Below, piece after piece: positions 36,577-45,420 of a stretch of 47,938 nucleotides of DNA. Within the stretch, counting starts at the first letter, position 1. Every line of letters starts with the position of its first letter. The stretch lies in the NCBI RefSeq assembly GCF_003994235.2, contig NZ_RYFG02000093.1, forward strand, positions 1 through 47,938, in the 5' to 3' direction. A program made the translations under genes and the position numbers. This DNA comes from Candidatus Methylobacter oryzae. Lineage in GTDB: Bacteria; Pseudomonadota; Gammaproteobacteria; Methylococcales; Methylomonadaceae. Below the pieces are notes generated by a model. It was not told the DNA's origin. It made no database searches and worked only from the letters and a program-made list of their open reading frames with translations.

Positions 36577-37079
36577 GCCATCCATGCCTCGAAGTGGGTC
36601 CAAATGGTTTTAAACGCTTCTGTCAGGCTCGGATCGTCCGACGCGATGCGCTGGGATATTTCCACGGTATGAAACCAGTCGCCGTCATCGATCTCATCGG
36701 TCGCCAGGTCGAACGGGCCGTTGTGAATGCAGCGGTAGACCTGGATAAATTCCATGCCGGTAGCGGCCGTGGCCGGTAATTTAAACAACGGCTCCAATAC
36801 CGGCACAATGCCGATACCCAGTTCCTCTTCGATCTCCCTGACGGCGGTGGCGTCGTAGTCTTCGCCGGCATCGACATGACCGGCCGCCGAGGTATCCCAA
36901 AGACCGCCGTTCAGGTCTTTTTTCAGCGAACGTTTTTGCAAAAAGAGCTGGCCCCGGTCGTTGAAAACCAGGATATGCACGGCGCGGTGCCTAAGCCCCG
37001 TCGCATGGACGATATGACGCGCGCAGGTGTCGACGATGCAGTCGTTTTCATCAACGACGGAGAGTAGTTCGTTATTCAT
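36573..37079 (-). CDS. Nudix hydrolase (YfcD/IDI-like)
   Basis: 168 residues. The Nudix box GHVDAGEDYDATAVREIEEE followed by LGI matches GX5EX7REUXEEXGU completely. The N-terminal strand order (RHRAVHILVFNDRGQLFLQK) and HATGLRHRAVH resemble the YfcD/isopentenyl diphosphate isomerase-like branch. Substrate not predictable. Translationally coupled to the Nif3-like gene downstream. Confidence 0.9.
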   Translation of the reverse strand: MNNELLSVVDENDCIVDTCARHIVHATGLRHRAVHILVFNDRGQLFLQKRSLKKDLNGGLWDTSAAGHVDAGEDYDATAVREIEEELGIGIVPVLEPLFKLPATAATGMEFIQVYRCIHNGPFDLATDEIDDGDWFHTVEISQRIASDDPSLTEAFKTIWTHFEAWMA

Positions 37080-37114
37080 TCGGTATGCTTAAAGTCATCA
37101 ATCAAAAATTTACG

Positions 37115-37260
37115 TAACTATTCAGCGTGTTCTCAATAGAACACGGATGAGACGGATAGGACGGATTTACACGGATTTTAACCCAAGCCAAATTTAAATC
37201 CGTGATTATCCGTTTAATTCGTGTCATCCGTGTTCCATTTCTCTATATGCTGAATAGTTA
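37115..37260. mobile_element. Short palindromic element, copy A (MITE-like)
   Basis: 146 bp bounded by perfect 11-bp terminal inverted repeats TAACTATTCAG / CTGAATAGTTA. The interior is a near-palindrome of ATCCGT/ACGGAT words. An 8-bp direct repeat AAATTTAC flanks it (37106-37113 and 37262-37269), one base outside each end, consistent with a target duplication. It lies between the Nudix start and the carbonic anhydrase stop and codes for nothing. Confidence 0.8.
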
Positions 37261-37344
37261 TAAATTTACCAGATTGGATTTTAGACTTTTATCAAAGCTA
37301 CGCAAACACAGTTGATGCGCTTACGCATATCGCGGGGGGTGGAC

Positions 37345-37372
37345 CATGCCCGCATCCTGCGACGCGGGCATG
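37345..37372 (-). terminator. Hairpin after the carbonic anhydrase gene
   Basis: Perfect 9-bp arms catgcccgc / gcgggcatg around a 10-base loop, 13 nt downstream of the stop. GC-rich stem but no T-run afterwards, so termination may be weak or factor-assisted. Confidence 0.5.
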
Positions 37373-37385
37373 TTTGAACGGCGTT

Positions 37386-37967
37386 TTACGCAGCTCTGCC
37401 TGCTTGCGTCGCGGCAGGCACTTCAATTAAGCGGCCTGACTTGCAGTCGTAGATATAGCCGTAAACAGGAATGTTAGCCGGCACCAGCGGATGGTTTTTA
37501 ATGCGGGTTACGTCTTCCAGCACGCTTTCTTCCTGGTTTTTAATCGTCAGCCAGTCGATGTATTTGCCTTCGGCCGACCCCGGACCTTCGCAGCAATCGT
37601 GCCAACCGTCGGCATCAACGGATGCTGTTTTTAAGCTGCTGCTTAACAGGTCGCGCATGATCTCGTCGGTGAAGGTTTCCATGCCGCAATCGGTATGATG
37701 GACGACAAACCATTCGCGGGTTCCCAACAATTTATAGGAGATCACCAACGAACGGATCGCATCGTCGCTGGCACGGCCGCCGGCATTGCGGATAACATGG
37801 GCGTCGCCTTCGGATAAACCGGCGTATTTGGCTGGATCCAAGCGGGCATCCATGCAAGTCAAAATAGCAAAATGTCTGCCGGGAGGCATCGGCAATGCGC
37901 CTTTGTCACCGAAATCGTTTACATAATCCCTGTTCGCTGCTAAAACTTCATTCAAAATTTTACTCAT
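37386..37967 (-). CDS. Beta-class carbonic anhydrase
   Basis: 193 residues from the ATG at 37967, preceded by AACGAGGTGCTT, a good ribosome site; the Met at 37997 abuts the U-tract of a terminator-like hairpin and is rejected. Zinc ligands are in TCMDARLDP (Cys and the catalytic Asp-Arg pair) and VVHHTDCGM (His and Cys). [16 protein letters not shown] is also typical. Catalyses CO2/bicarbonate interconversion; no signal peptide, so cytoplasmic. Divergent from a LysR-type gene. Confidence 0.93.
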   Translation of the reverse strand: MSKILNEVLAANRDYVNDFGDKGALPMPPGRHFAILTCMDARLDPAKYAGLSEGDAHVIRNAGGRASDDAIRSLVISYKLLGTREWFVVHHTDCGMETFTDEIMRDLLSSSLKTASVDADGWHDCCEGPGSAEGKYIDWLTIKNQEESVLEDVTRIKNHPLVPANIPVYGYIYDCKSGRLIEVPAATQAGRAA

Positions 37968-37997
37968 AAGCACCTCGTTATTATTTTTGTGTGACAT

Positions 37998-38049
37998 AAA
38001 AAAACCGCTTGTTCCTGATCACTAAGGGGAATGACAAAGACCAAGCGGT
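37998..38049 (-). promoter_or_regulatory. Terminator-like hairpin in the carbonic anhydrase leader (candidate attenuator/riboswitch)
   Basis: On the minus strand the arms accgcttg and caagcggt (8 bp, 30-base loop) are followed directly by seven or eight T, a textbook intrinsic terminator. It sits ~30 nt before the gene's ribosome site and ~60 nt after a likely -10 box, so transcription into the gene must cross it. Upstream in the leader an 8-bp stem GATTATTA/TAGTAATC can form, and a CGGTA there is complementary to TACCG at the terminator's 5' arm, allowing mutually exclusive pairing. No known riboswitch class was recognised. Confidence 0.55.
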
Positions 38050-38115
38050 AATTTAGATTACTATCTCCGGGCGCAAGTCTACCGTAATAATCCAAGGTTT
38101 CAAATAGCGATATAG

Positions 38116-38121
38116 ATTATA
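38116..38121 (-). promoter_or_regulatory. Likely -10 box of the carbonic anhydrase promoter
   Basis: A perfect TATAAT on the minus strand within a very AT-rich spacer. No strong -35 is seen at ideal spacing (TTTAAG is a weak candidate). It would give an RNA leader of about 140 nt before the ATG at 37967, including the terminator-like hairpin. Confidence 0.45.
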
Positions 38122-38154
38122 CAATATAAACTTAAAGTTTATAAAAGGCTCAAT

Positions 38155-39072
38155 ATGGCTAAATTAAATAACACGCAAGTATTTTGCCGGATTGTCGAAT
38201 TGGGCACTTTTGCCGCGGTCGCGCGTGAAATGAATGTCTCGGCAATGATGATCAGCAAATACATAGCGCAACTGGAAGACTCATTAGGCGTGGCTTTATT
38301 GAACAGGACGACCCGGCAACTCAGCATGACCGAAGCGGGAAAAATTTACTATCACCGCAGCAAGCAGCTGCTGGATGATTTTTCGGAGCTGGAAGAATAT
38401 ACCTCGCAGATGGGCCTACAGGTAAAAGGGACATTAAAAATCAGCGCGCCAATCGATTTTGGCGGACTGTATATGGTGCCGGCTATCAATGCGTATCAAC
38501 GCGCCTATCCCGACGTTAAAATCCTAATGACCTTGCACAACAGCCGAGTCAATTTAAGCGAAGGCCGCTTTGATTTGTCTATTTTAGTCACCGATACGCT
38601 CGATTTAGGCGTGGTGGCCAGAAAGATCGCCCAGACCCGGCTATGCACTTATGCGTCTCCAATCTATATCGCCCGGTACGGCGAACCGCAAACCATTGCC
38701 GAGTTGAACGCGCATCGCTGTTTGCATTATATGGATACGCCTCATAAAGATTATTGGGTATTTAACGATAACGGAGAGGACGTTAGAATCAAGGCAAACT
38801 GGCACTTTGCCTCCAACAATGGCCGGGTTCTGTGCCAGGCCGCTTCGTTGGGCATGGGCATAACCCAGGCGCCGGAATTATCGGTGATGAATTACCTGGA
38901 ACAGGGAAAGCTGGTAGAGATTCTGCCGGCTAAGCGCATTCCATCGTTGGAAATTTACGCAACCTATCTGCAAAGACGCTTCCTGCCGGCTAAATTGGCT
39001 ACGTTTGTAGATTTTTTAATTAACTACTTTGCCGAAAATAACAGGCTGATAAGCTCTGGGCGGATAACTTAA
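38155..39072 (+). CDS. LysR-family transcriptional regulator
   Basis: 305 residues. The N-terminal winged helix-turn-helix (~5-62) reads FCRIVELGTFAAVAREMNVS then MMISKYIAQLEDSLGVALLN, ending in NRTTRQLSMTEAGKIYY. The effector domain follows (~90-295). Variant resembles the DsdC/YafC-like group of short-linker LysR proteins. It is divergent from the carbonic anhydrase gene, which might be a target, and is followed after 20 nt by a TetR-type gene, so the two regulators are co-transcribed. Inducer unknown. Confidence 0.92.
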   Translation: MAKLNNTQVFCRIVELGTFAAVAREMNVSAMMISKYIAQLEDSLGVALLNRTTRQLSMTEAGKIYYHRSKQLLDDFSELEEYTSQMGLQVKGTLKISAPIDFGGLYMVPAINAYQRAYPDVKILMTLHNSRVNLSEGRFDLSILVTDTLDLGVVARKIAQTRLCTYASPIYIARYGEPQTIAELNAHRCLHYMDTPHKDYWVFNDNGEDVRIKANWHFASNNGRVLCQAASLGMGITQAPELSVMNYLEQGKLVEILPAKRIPSLEIYATYLQRRFLPAKLATFVDFLINYFAENNRLISSGRIT

Positions 39073-39092
39073 ATTCATCTAAAGGCACATCA

Positions 39093-39692
39093 ATGGCAAG
39101 ACGGAACAAACACAGTTTGGACGAAATAAAGGAAATGGTGCTGGCTGCGGCGGAAACCATCATCGTTAACGAAGGCTCTTCAGCACTAACGGCGCGAAGG
39201 ATTGCGATGGACATCGGTTATACGGTCGGCAGCATTTATATGGTCTTCGACAGCATGGCCGATTTAATCACGCATATCAATGCAGCCACTGTAGACAATC
39301 TTAGCGGACAGATGCAGCAAGTTCCCGATTGCGCGCCTGAACAGCATATTACAGAGCTGGCTAAAACTTACGTAGCGTTTGCCGGCCGAAACTTTAACCG
39401 CTGGAGTATGATTTTTATCCGGGATAACGAACCTCCCGAGTGGTATCGACAAAAAATCAAGCAGATATTCAGCTTGGTGGACGCGCAGTTTGCACGTCTT
39501 GCGCCGAACGGCCCGGCACAGCAAAACCGGCTGGCAGCCAATGCTCTCTGGAGCGGTATTCACGGCATTTGCAGCTTGTCGCTGAGCCGGGATCAGGACG
39601 CAACGGCTATTAAAGAAGTTGAAGACGCTGTTGTATTGCTGGCTAAGAATTTTATCGACGGTTGGGTCGGTTCATTGCATCGCGAAAATTAA
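39093..39692 (+). CDS. TetR-family regulator with WHG-type C-terminal domain
   Basis: 199 residues. The N-terminal DNA-binding domain (~10-60) includes SSALTARRIAMDIGYTVGSI then YMVFDSMADL, the classical TetR helix-turn-helix. The ligand-binding half carries LWSGIHGICSLSLS, the WHG motif that names its C-terminal family. It forms an operon with the LysR gene. The target is not evident from the sequence. Confidence 0.88.
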   Translation: MARRNKHSLDEIKEMVLAAAETIIVNEGSSALTARRIAMDIGYTVGSIYMVFDSMADLITHINAATVDNLSGQMQQVPDCAPEQHITELAKTYVAFAGRNFNRWSMIFIRDNEPPEWYRQKIKQIFSLVDAQFARLAPNGPAQQNRLAANALWSGIHGICSLSLSRDQDATAIKEVEDAVVLLAKNFIDGWVGSLHREN

Positions 39693-39806
39693 TAACCGAT
39701 GTTACGCATTGTCCACGGAAGGCGCGAAAAGACCTGATGTTGTCTACGACCTCATATCGTTATGCTCAAACGGACTGCCGCAAGGCGGAAACCGGGCCGA
39801 GAGGTG

Positions 39807-39837
39807 GACCTTCCGGGTTTCTAAAACCCGGAAGGTC
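39807..39837. terminator. Strong hairpin in the spacer after the TetR gene
   Basis: Perfect 14-bp arms gaccttccgggttt / aaacccggaaggtc with a 3-base loop. It stands in the 336-bp gap 39693-40028, about 115 nt after the stop codon. No T-run follows, so it may be a REP-like unit or transcript-stabilising hairpin. The rest of the gap shows no supportable gene; an AT-rich stretch before 40029 probably contains the promoter of the receiver gene. Confidence 0.5.
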
Positions 39838-40028
39838 TAAAATGCGTTGCCGATATTTTCGTGCTTCTCGTGGACTATGCTTTCATCATGACATGCGCCA
39901 CATCAGTTAATAATAAGCCGGAATCCATACTGGCAATGCTATTCTTCAATAGTCCTGTTTCAATCGGCAAGCAGCAGGCAAATTAGCCGGTTTGGCCTAT
40001 AATATCTATTTTTTTGCGGATTATCTAA

Positions 40029-40469
40029 GTGCTTGAAAGTCAGCTCGTGCCCATAATGATTGTGGAAGACGATCCCGGTCACTCGAAATTAATCGAGAAA
40101 AACTTGCGGCGCGGCGGCTTGAATAATCCAATTGAAACGTTCGAAAACGGTCAGTTAGCGCTGGACTATCTTAACCGCCAAAGCAATTTTAAAGATCATC
40201 CTATTGCTCAAACTCTACTGCTGCTGGACCTGAACATGCCGGTGATGAATGGCATGGAATTACTGCATATTCTTAAACAGGATATTAAGTTGCGCGACAT
40301 TCCTGTCATCGTATTAACGTCGACCGACGATCAACGTGAAATAGACGAATGTTACAGCCTGGGATGCAATCTTTATCTGCCCAAGCCAATCGAATTCAAC
40401 CGGTTTACCGAAGCGATGCGCAAATTAGGGATGTTAATTGAACTCATCGCCGTCCCTTCCATTAAATAA
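40029..40469 (+). CDS. Single-domain response regulator (Rcp1-like receiver)
   Basis: 146 residues with a GTG start; an internal GTG at 40047 cannot be excluded. Receiver motifs: IMIVEDDPGHSKLIEKNL (acidic pair), LLLLDLNMPVMNG (phospho-Asp), VIVLTSTDDQ (Thr/Ser) and YLPKPIEF (Lys). The extended beta4-alpha4 loop and long C-terminal helix are typical of Rcp-type receivers that pair with phytochrome-like histidine kinases having the H-box SHDLRAP, as does the kinase at 45946-47532. Lies 23 nt before the GGDEF-EAL gene. Confidence 0.88.
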   Translation: MLESQLVPIMIVEDDPGHSKLIEKNLRRGGLNNPIETFENGQLALDYLNRQSNFKDHPIAQTLLLLDLNMPVMNGMELLHILKQDIKLRDIPVIVLTSTDDQREIDECYSLGCNLYLPKPIEFNRFTEAMRKLGMLIELIAVPSIK

Positions 40470-40492
40470 CTCCCCGCCCCTATTGCCCTGAT

Positions 40493-42967
40493 ATGTCCGA
40501 TACTGCTTCCACCAATATTTTATATATCGAAGACGACTTAGGCCTTGCTGAGCTGGTGCGTATAAAACTCGAGCGCGAAAACTATTGCGTTACGCATGCC
40601 GAATCGGGACGCCAGGGCTTGGCGTTGATACGTAAACAGGATTTTGCGGCGGTACTGATCGACTTTTACCTGCCCGATATGGATGGACTGGAAGTTTTAA
40701 AATCTATGCTGGCATTGAAGCCCAAGACTACCTGCATCATGATTTCCGGCATTAGCGACATACAGTTAATGCTCAATGCCATTCAACAAGGCGCGGAAGA
40801 TTTTGTGCTGAAGGATTTTGAAGGCGCTTATCTACAGCTACTGCCCAGAACATTAAGTAAAACCTTGCTCAAACAGCGCTTAATTGCGGAGAAAAATGCC
40901 GCCGAACTGGAAAAAAATAACAGCGAGGCATTTTACCGGTCGTTAATCGAACATACCCATGTTGTTGCTTGGGAATACCTGCCAAGTGAAAGACGATTCA
41001 GCTATGTATCCGCGCAAGCGGAAAAATTGACCGGACACAGCCTGGAAGAATGGACTTCGGAAGGTTTTTGGGAAACCTGTTTATATCAGGAAGATTATGC
41101 AAAAGTTATCGCATTTTGCTCTTCGCTAACGCATAGCCAGCAGGAACAAAAACTTGAATTCCGGCTACAGAAAAAAGACGGCAGCGGAATTTGGCTTAGA
41201 CAGCTAATCTCGGTAGTAGACAGGATTAACGAAGGCCATTATGTATTGCGCGGATTCCTGATTGATATTACCGAACCCAAACAGGCCATAGCAAAACAAC
41301 GTTTGGCCGAGCTGGTATTCGATACTATCCATGAAGGCATTATGATTACCGATGCCGACAATCGCATTGAAATTGTCAATCCGGCATTCACAAAAATTAC
41401 CGGCTACAGCTTCGATGAAGTCAGGGGGCAAAATCCGCGCATACTCAGCTCGGGACTCCAGGACAACGCTTTTTACAATACACTCTGGCGTTCTTTAAAC
41501 AACTACGGGTACTGGGACGGCGAGCTTTGGAACCGGCACAAAAACGGCGAGATGTACGTGCAAGCGACCTCGATTTCCTATCTTCATGACGAAGCCGGCA
41601 ACCTTAAACGTCACATCGCCGTCTTTGGCGACGTGACCGAAAAGAAGCAAGCGGAAGCCAAGATTCATTATCAAGCCAACTACGACCCGTTAACAGACCT
41701 GCCCAACCGTCAATTATTCCGGGATCGATTGCATTCGGCGGTAGCTTCGGCCAAACGCAGCAAATCGCAATTGGCTTTATTGTTTATAGACCTGGATCGT
41801 TTTAAAGAGGTTAACGACAGCTCCGGCCATACGGCCGGCGACAGATTGCTTATCCAGGTAGCCCGGCGGCTGAATGAATGCATCCGTGAAAGCGACACGC
41901 TGGCTCGCTTGGGCGGGGACGAGTTTGTCGTTATCATGAACAATTCAGGCCATAGCCATGACGTGGAAAATGTGGTCAGAACAATACTGGAGGTACTGGA
42001 ACAACCGTTTTCTTTGGGCGAAGGCATTAACGCGGCTATTTCGGCCAGTATCGGCATAGCGCTATATCCTACAGACGGCCGGGACGATACGACCCTTATC
42101 CAGAATGCGGACGCGGCCATGTATCGCGTTAAGGAAACCGGCCGCAACGGATTCGAATTTTTTACTGCCGAAATGAACCGCGAAGCGGGCAAACGTCAAC
42201 AGTTTAAAAACGCCTTCAAAAGCAGCCTGGAGAATGGCGAATTCAAAGTATTCTTTCAACCGGTCTGGCGGCTAAATGACGGACAAATCATAAGCGCTGA
42301 AGTTCTATCGCGCTGGCAACATCCTGACTGGGGCATGGTCATGCCGGACGATTTTATTCCCGTTGCCGAGGAAAGCGGTTTTATACACGACCTGAGCCTG
42401 TTTGTTGTCAAAGAAGTCGCCAAGCAAATTAAAATCTGGGATACGTGTAACTTGAACGAAATTTCGGTCGCCATCAATCTATCGCCAACCCAATTTCGTC
42501 GCTTGCGAGAATGGCTGGACAACATGCATCGGATTTTATCCGACCATGCTATTGCGCCGCACCGGATTAAGCTTGAAATTACTGAAACAGCGTTGATGGG
42601 CGACGCGCTTAAACTAATGGAAATTTTGAGCCATGTGCAAACGTCGGGCATCGAAATTTCCCTGGATGACTTTGGGACAGGCTATTCGTCGCTATCCAGA
42701 ATCAGCGGTATGCCGCTGAATTTTATTAAAATCGACCGGAGTTTTATCAATCAAATCGGCCGTAAAGGCCAATGTAATGTGATTGAAGCGATTATTTCCA
42801 TGGCGCATAGCATGAACTGCCTGGTTATTGCCGAAGGCATAGAAACTACGCAACAGCTGGAGTACCTGAAACAACTGGGCTGCGACTTTGGGCAGGGCTT
42901 TTTATGTAGCCGGCCTGTTCCGGCGGAAGATATGTTAATACTGTTACAAAAAGGAATTTTTATTTAA
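40493..42967 (+). CDS. Receiver-PAS-PAS-GGDEF-EAL cyclic-di-GMP signalling protein
   Basis: 824 residues. Receiver ~8-122 (NILYIEDDLG, LIDFYLPDMDG); PAS domains ~145-262 and ~270-388, the second with GYSFDEVRGQNPRILSSGLQ; GGDEF domain ~395-560 with intact RLGGDEFVV and an I-site-like RESD (the R-x-x-D pattern is RESD) upstream; EAL domain ~575-820 with EVLSRW in place of EAL, NLSPTQF, LEITET, DDFGTGYSS, KIDRSFI, AEGIET and GQGF all present. Both cyclase and phosphodiesterase activities are therefore possible, with the EVL variant still seen in active enzymes. In line with the preceding receiver gene. Confidence 0.94.
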   Translation: MSDTASTNILYIEDDLGLAELVRIKLERENYCVTHAESGRQGLALIRKQDFAAVLIDFYLPDMDGLEVLKSMLALKPKTTCIMISGISDIQLMLNAIQQGAEDFVLKDFEGAYLQLLPRTLSKTLLKQRLIAEKNAAELEKNNSEAFYRSLIEHTHVVAWEYLPSERRFSYVSAQAEKLTGHSLEEWTSEGFWETCLYQEDYAKVIAFCSSLTHSQQEQKLEFRLQKKDGSGIWLRQLISVVDRINEGHYVLRGFLIDITEPKQAIAKQRLAELVFDTIHEGIMITDADNRIEIVNPAFTKITGYSFDEVRGQNPRILSSGLQDNAFYNTLWRSLNNYGYWDGELWNRHKNGEMYVQATSISYLHDEAGNLKRHIAVFGDVTEKKQAEAKIHYQANYDPLTDLPNRQLFRDRLHSAVASAKRSKSQLALLFIDLDRFKEVNDSSGHTAGDRLLIQVARRLNECIRESDTLARLGGDEFVVIMNNSGHSHDVENVVRTILEVLEQPFSLGEGINAAISASIGIALYPTDGRDDTTLIQNADAAMYRVKETGRNGFEFFTAEMNREAGKRQQFKNAFKSSLENGEFKVFFQPVWRLNDGQIISAEVLSRWQHPDWGMVMPDDFIPVAEESGFIHDLSLFVVKEVAKQIKIWDTCNLNEISVAINLSPTQFRRLREWLDNMHRILSDHAIAPHRIKLEITETALMGDALKLMEILSHVQTSGIEISLDDFGTGYSSLSRISGMPLNFIKIDRSFINQIGRKGQCNVIEAIISMAHSMNCLVIAEGIETTQQLEYLKQLGCDFGQGFLCSRPVPAEDMLILLQKGIFI

Positions 42968-42975
42968 TTTCCGGG

Positions 42976-43378
42976 TAACTATTCAGTGCATAGAACAATG
43001 GACCACGGATGACACAGATTAAACGGATAAACACGGATTTAAAGCTGAGTTGAGCAACTTAGGATATGGTCCATAATAACTTCTCGATATAGATTAGATG
43101 AAATTTTTCCGTTCGCCCTTCGACAAGCTCAGGGCGAACGGAAAAATTTCATCCCACCGCATCAAGCCGATCATGCTTCGACAAGCTCAGCACGAACGGC
43201 TTGACGACCGAAAATAGAGATTTCGGGAAGTTATTTTTAACCAAATCCTTAGCAGCTCAAACGAAACTTATACCCTTTGGGTATAAAAGCGTTATCAAAC
43301 TTGGCTCAGGCTAAAAATCCGTGTAAATCCGTACTATCCGTGTCATCCGTGTTCTATTAAAGATACGCCGAATAGTTA
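42976..43378. mobile_element. Short palindromic element, copy B, split by nested REP-like repeats
   Basis: Left end TAACTATTCAG (42976-42986) and right end CCGAATAGTTA (43368-43378, one mismatch to the other copies) enclose ATCCGT/ACGGAT-type sequence in both flanks, interrupted by about 250 bp of unrelated sequence. A 7-bp direct repeat AATTTCC lies at 42966-42972 and 43380-43386. It fills the space between the GGDEF-EAL gene and the TonB receptor gene. Confidence 0.7.
43097..43202. repeat. Two REP-like palindromes with TTCGACAAGCTCA core
   Basis: The first palindrome has perfect 22-bp arms (43097-43118 and 43132-43153) around TTCGACAAGCTCA. The second (43162-43204) has the same 13-base core with imperfect arms, 13 of 15 positions pairing. 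This core with GGGCGAAC-type arms is a widely dispersed bacterial intergenic repeat. Both lie inside element copy B. Confidence 0.85.
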
Positions 43379-43415
43379 CAATTTCCAAAGCGCAGCCCAA
43401 CTTATCTGCATCGTC

Positions 43416-45416
43416 ATGCTCGACAATTCCGCCCCAACCGAACTCAAGCATCGCCTGAAACTATCGACAGCAGCACTGCTATTGAACTTCTGCCCCCAAA
43501 TCTTTGCGGTCGAAGTCAACGACATGAGCCGGATGGACTTGGAACAGCTGATGACTGTAGAGCTGGAAACCGTTACCGCATCGAAATACAATCAAAAACT
43601 GTCGGAAACGGCCAGCTCGGTGACAGTCGTCGGCAAGGATCAAATCCAACAATTCGGTTACCGCACCTTGAGCGACGTGCTGCGCACAGTGCCCGGTTTT
43701 TTTATCACCAATAACCGCGAGTACGACAACGCCGGCATCCGCGGCTTCGACCAATCCGCCGATTACAATGGACGCATGCTGGTCATGATCGACGGTATCC
43801 GCATGAACGAAGCCATTTACGATTCCGGCTTCACCGACAATGCCCTGCCGATCGATATGGACTTGGTGGAACGTGTCGAGATCGTACGCGGTCCGGGATC
43901 GTCGCTGTACGGCAACAATGCGTTTTTTGCGGTGGTCAACGTCATTACCAAACTGGGCAAGGATTATCAAGGCGGCGAGCTCGGCGGTTCATGGAGCAGC
44001 TTTGACAGTTATAAAGGCCGCGCCAGTTACGGCCGCAAATTAGATAACGGCCTGGATTTTCTGGCATCAGCCAGCGGCTTCAATTCCGCCGGACAATCGC
44101 TACAAATACCCGAAGCCGCATCGCCTAGCAATCCTTTAGGCGCTTCTTCAGGCGCCAATAACGAACACGACAAACAATTCTTCGCCAAGGCCAATTGGGG
44201 CAATTTCAGTTTTGAGGGCGGCTATGGACGGCGTTTCAAGGGAATTCCGGGAGGGATATTCGGCGTCGATTTAGGTCCTCCGGCCAGCAGCCTCCAAGAC
44301 AGCGAAGCCTTCGTCAACCTGCAATACCAAAAAGCGTTATCGCCAAAGCTGGACTTTACCGCGCGCACATTTTACGGCGATTACGATTACAAAGGACAGT
44401 TCCGCTATGGCGGCCTGTTGGTCAACAATTTGACACACGCCTGGTGGACCGGCCTGGAAATGCGCTTGCTGTCCAGCCACTTCGACGGACATAAGATCCT
44501 GGTTGGGGCGGAAGCCCAGGAAAACTGGCAACTACAGCAATATGCCGACATCGGCCCGCCTATCTCGGTATCTCAGGACGACTCCCGCGATACCCACCGT
44601 ATCGGTATCTTCGTACAGGACGACGTGGATTTGACCGAGCGCCTGAAACTCTCGCTGGGCGCACGCTTCGACGATAATTCCCTGTCCAGCCAAAGCATGT
44701 TTAGCCCGCGAGTGGGACTGGTTTATCAGGCGCTGGCCGATACTGTTTTAAAACTGCAATACGGCAAGGCTTTCCGCTCGCCGACAATCGCCCAACAGTT
44801 CTATACTGTTTACGGCATACCCAATCAAACTGCTAATACCGGATTGCAGCCGGAACAAATCGATACCGTATCGCTAACTTGGGAGCAAGCTTTTGCCGGA
44901 GACTGGCATTTTACGGCCACCGGCTATTACCTGAAGCAGAACAAGCGGCTTGGCGTAGAGGAAATTGCCGGCTTCAGCCATGCCGTTAATTTAAGCGGAG
45001 ATGTCGGCTACGGCGGGGAGTTCGAGCTGCAGCGGCGCTGGGACAACGGCGCCCTGCTGCGTACCGGCTACAGTTTGATCTTTGCCGAAGATCAGGATCC
45101 TGTTGGCTCGGCTCCCGGCATACTAGGCAACGTACCTCGCCATCTCTACCAGTTAAACTTCATGACGCCGCTGTTCAGCCCAAAATGGCGAGGCGGTTTC
45201 GATATGCAAGTTTTGTCGTCAAGAATGGGCTTGCAAAGCAATACGCCCGGATATACCCGAGTCGGCCTGAATTTACTCTACCAGCCCATCACCTATCTTG
45301 ACTTGTCGGCCGGCGTCTACGACCTGCTGGACGACAACCGTTTGGAACCCGGCGGAATTTACGGCATTCCGCAGGAAGGGCGTACTTTCCGGCTGAAATT
45401 TCAATGCCGGTTCTGA
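43416..45416 (+). CDS. TonB-dependent outer membrane receptor
   Basis: 666 residues. Signal peptide ~15-31 (LSTAALLLNFCPQIFAVE), then the plug domain ~55-165 (SETASSVTVVGKDQIQQFGY, IRGFDQSADYNGRMLVMIDG, VERVEIVRGPGSSLYGNNAF), then a 22-strand barrel ending in Phe (FRLKFQCRF). Plug with IRG-type and RGPGSSLYG motifs is diagnostic. The ligand is unknown. Its stop is 2 nt from the YfiR-like start, so it is the head of a receptor-YfiR-kinase operon. The start lies 38 nt after palindromic copy B. Confidence 0.92.
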   Translation: MLDNSAPTELKHRLKLSTAALLLNFCPQIFAVEVNDMSRMDLEQLMTVELETVTASKYNQKLSETASSVTVVGKDQIQQFGYRTLSDVLRTVPGFFITNNREYDNAGIRGFDQSADYNGRMLVMIDGIRMNEAIYDSGFTDNALPIDMDLVERVEIVRGPGSSLYGNNAFFAVVNVITKLGKDYQGGELGGSWSSFDSYKGRASYGRKLDNGLDFLASASGFNSAGQSLQIPEAASPSNPLGASSGANNEHDKQFFAKANWGNFSFEGGYGRRFKGIPGGIFGVDLGPPASSLQDSEAFVNLQYQKALSPKLDFTARTFYGDYDYKGQFRYGGLLVNNLTHAWWTGLEMRLLSSHFDGHKILVGAEAQENWQLQQYADIGPPISVSQDDSRDTHRIGIFVQDDVDLTERLKLSLGARFDDNSLSSQSMFSPRVGLVYQALADTVLKLQYGKAFRSPTIAQQFYTVYGIPNQTANTGLQPEQIDTVSLTWEQAFAGDWHFTATGYYLKQNKRLGVEEIAGFSHAVNLSGDVGYGGEFELQRRWDNGALLRTGYSLIFAEDQDPVGSAPGILGNVPRHLYQLNFMTPLFSPKWRGGFDMQVLSSRMGLQSNTPGYTRVGLNLLYQPITYLDLSAGVYDLLDDNRLEPGGIYGIPQEGRTFRLKFQCRF

Positions 45417-45420
45417 TCCG

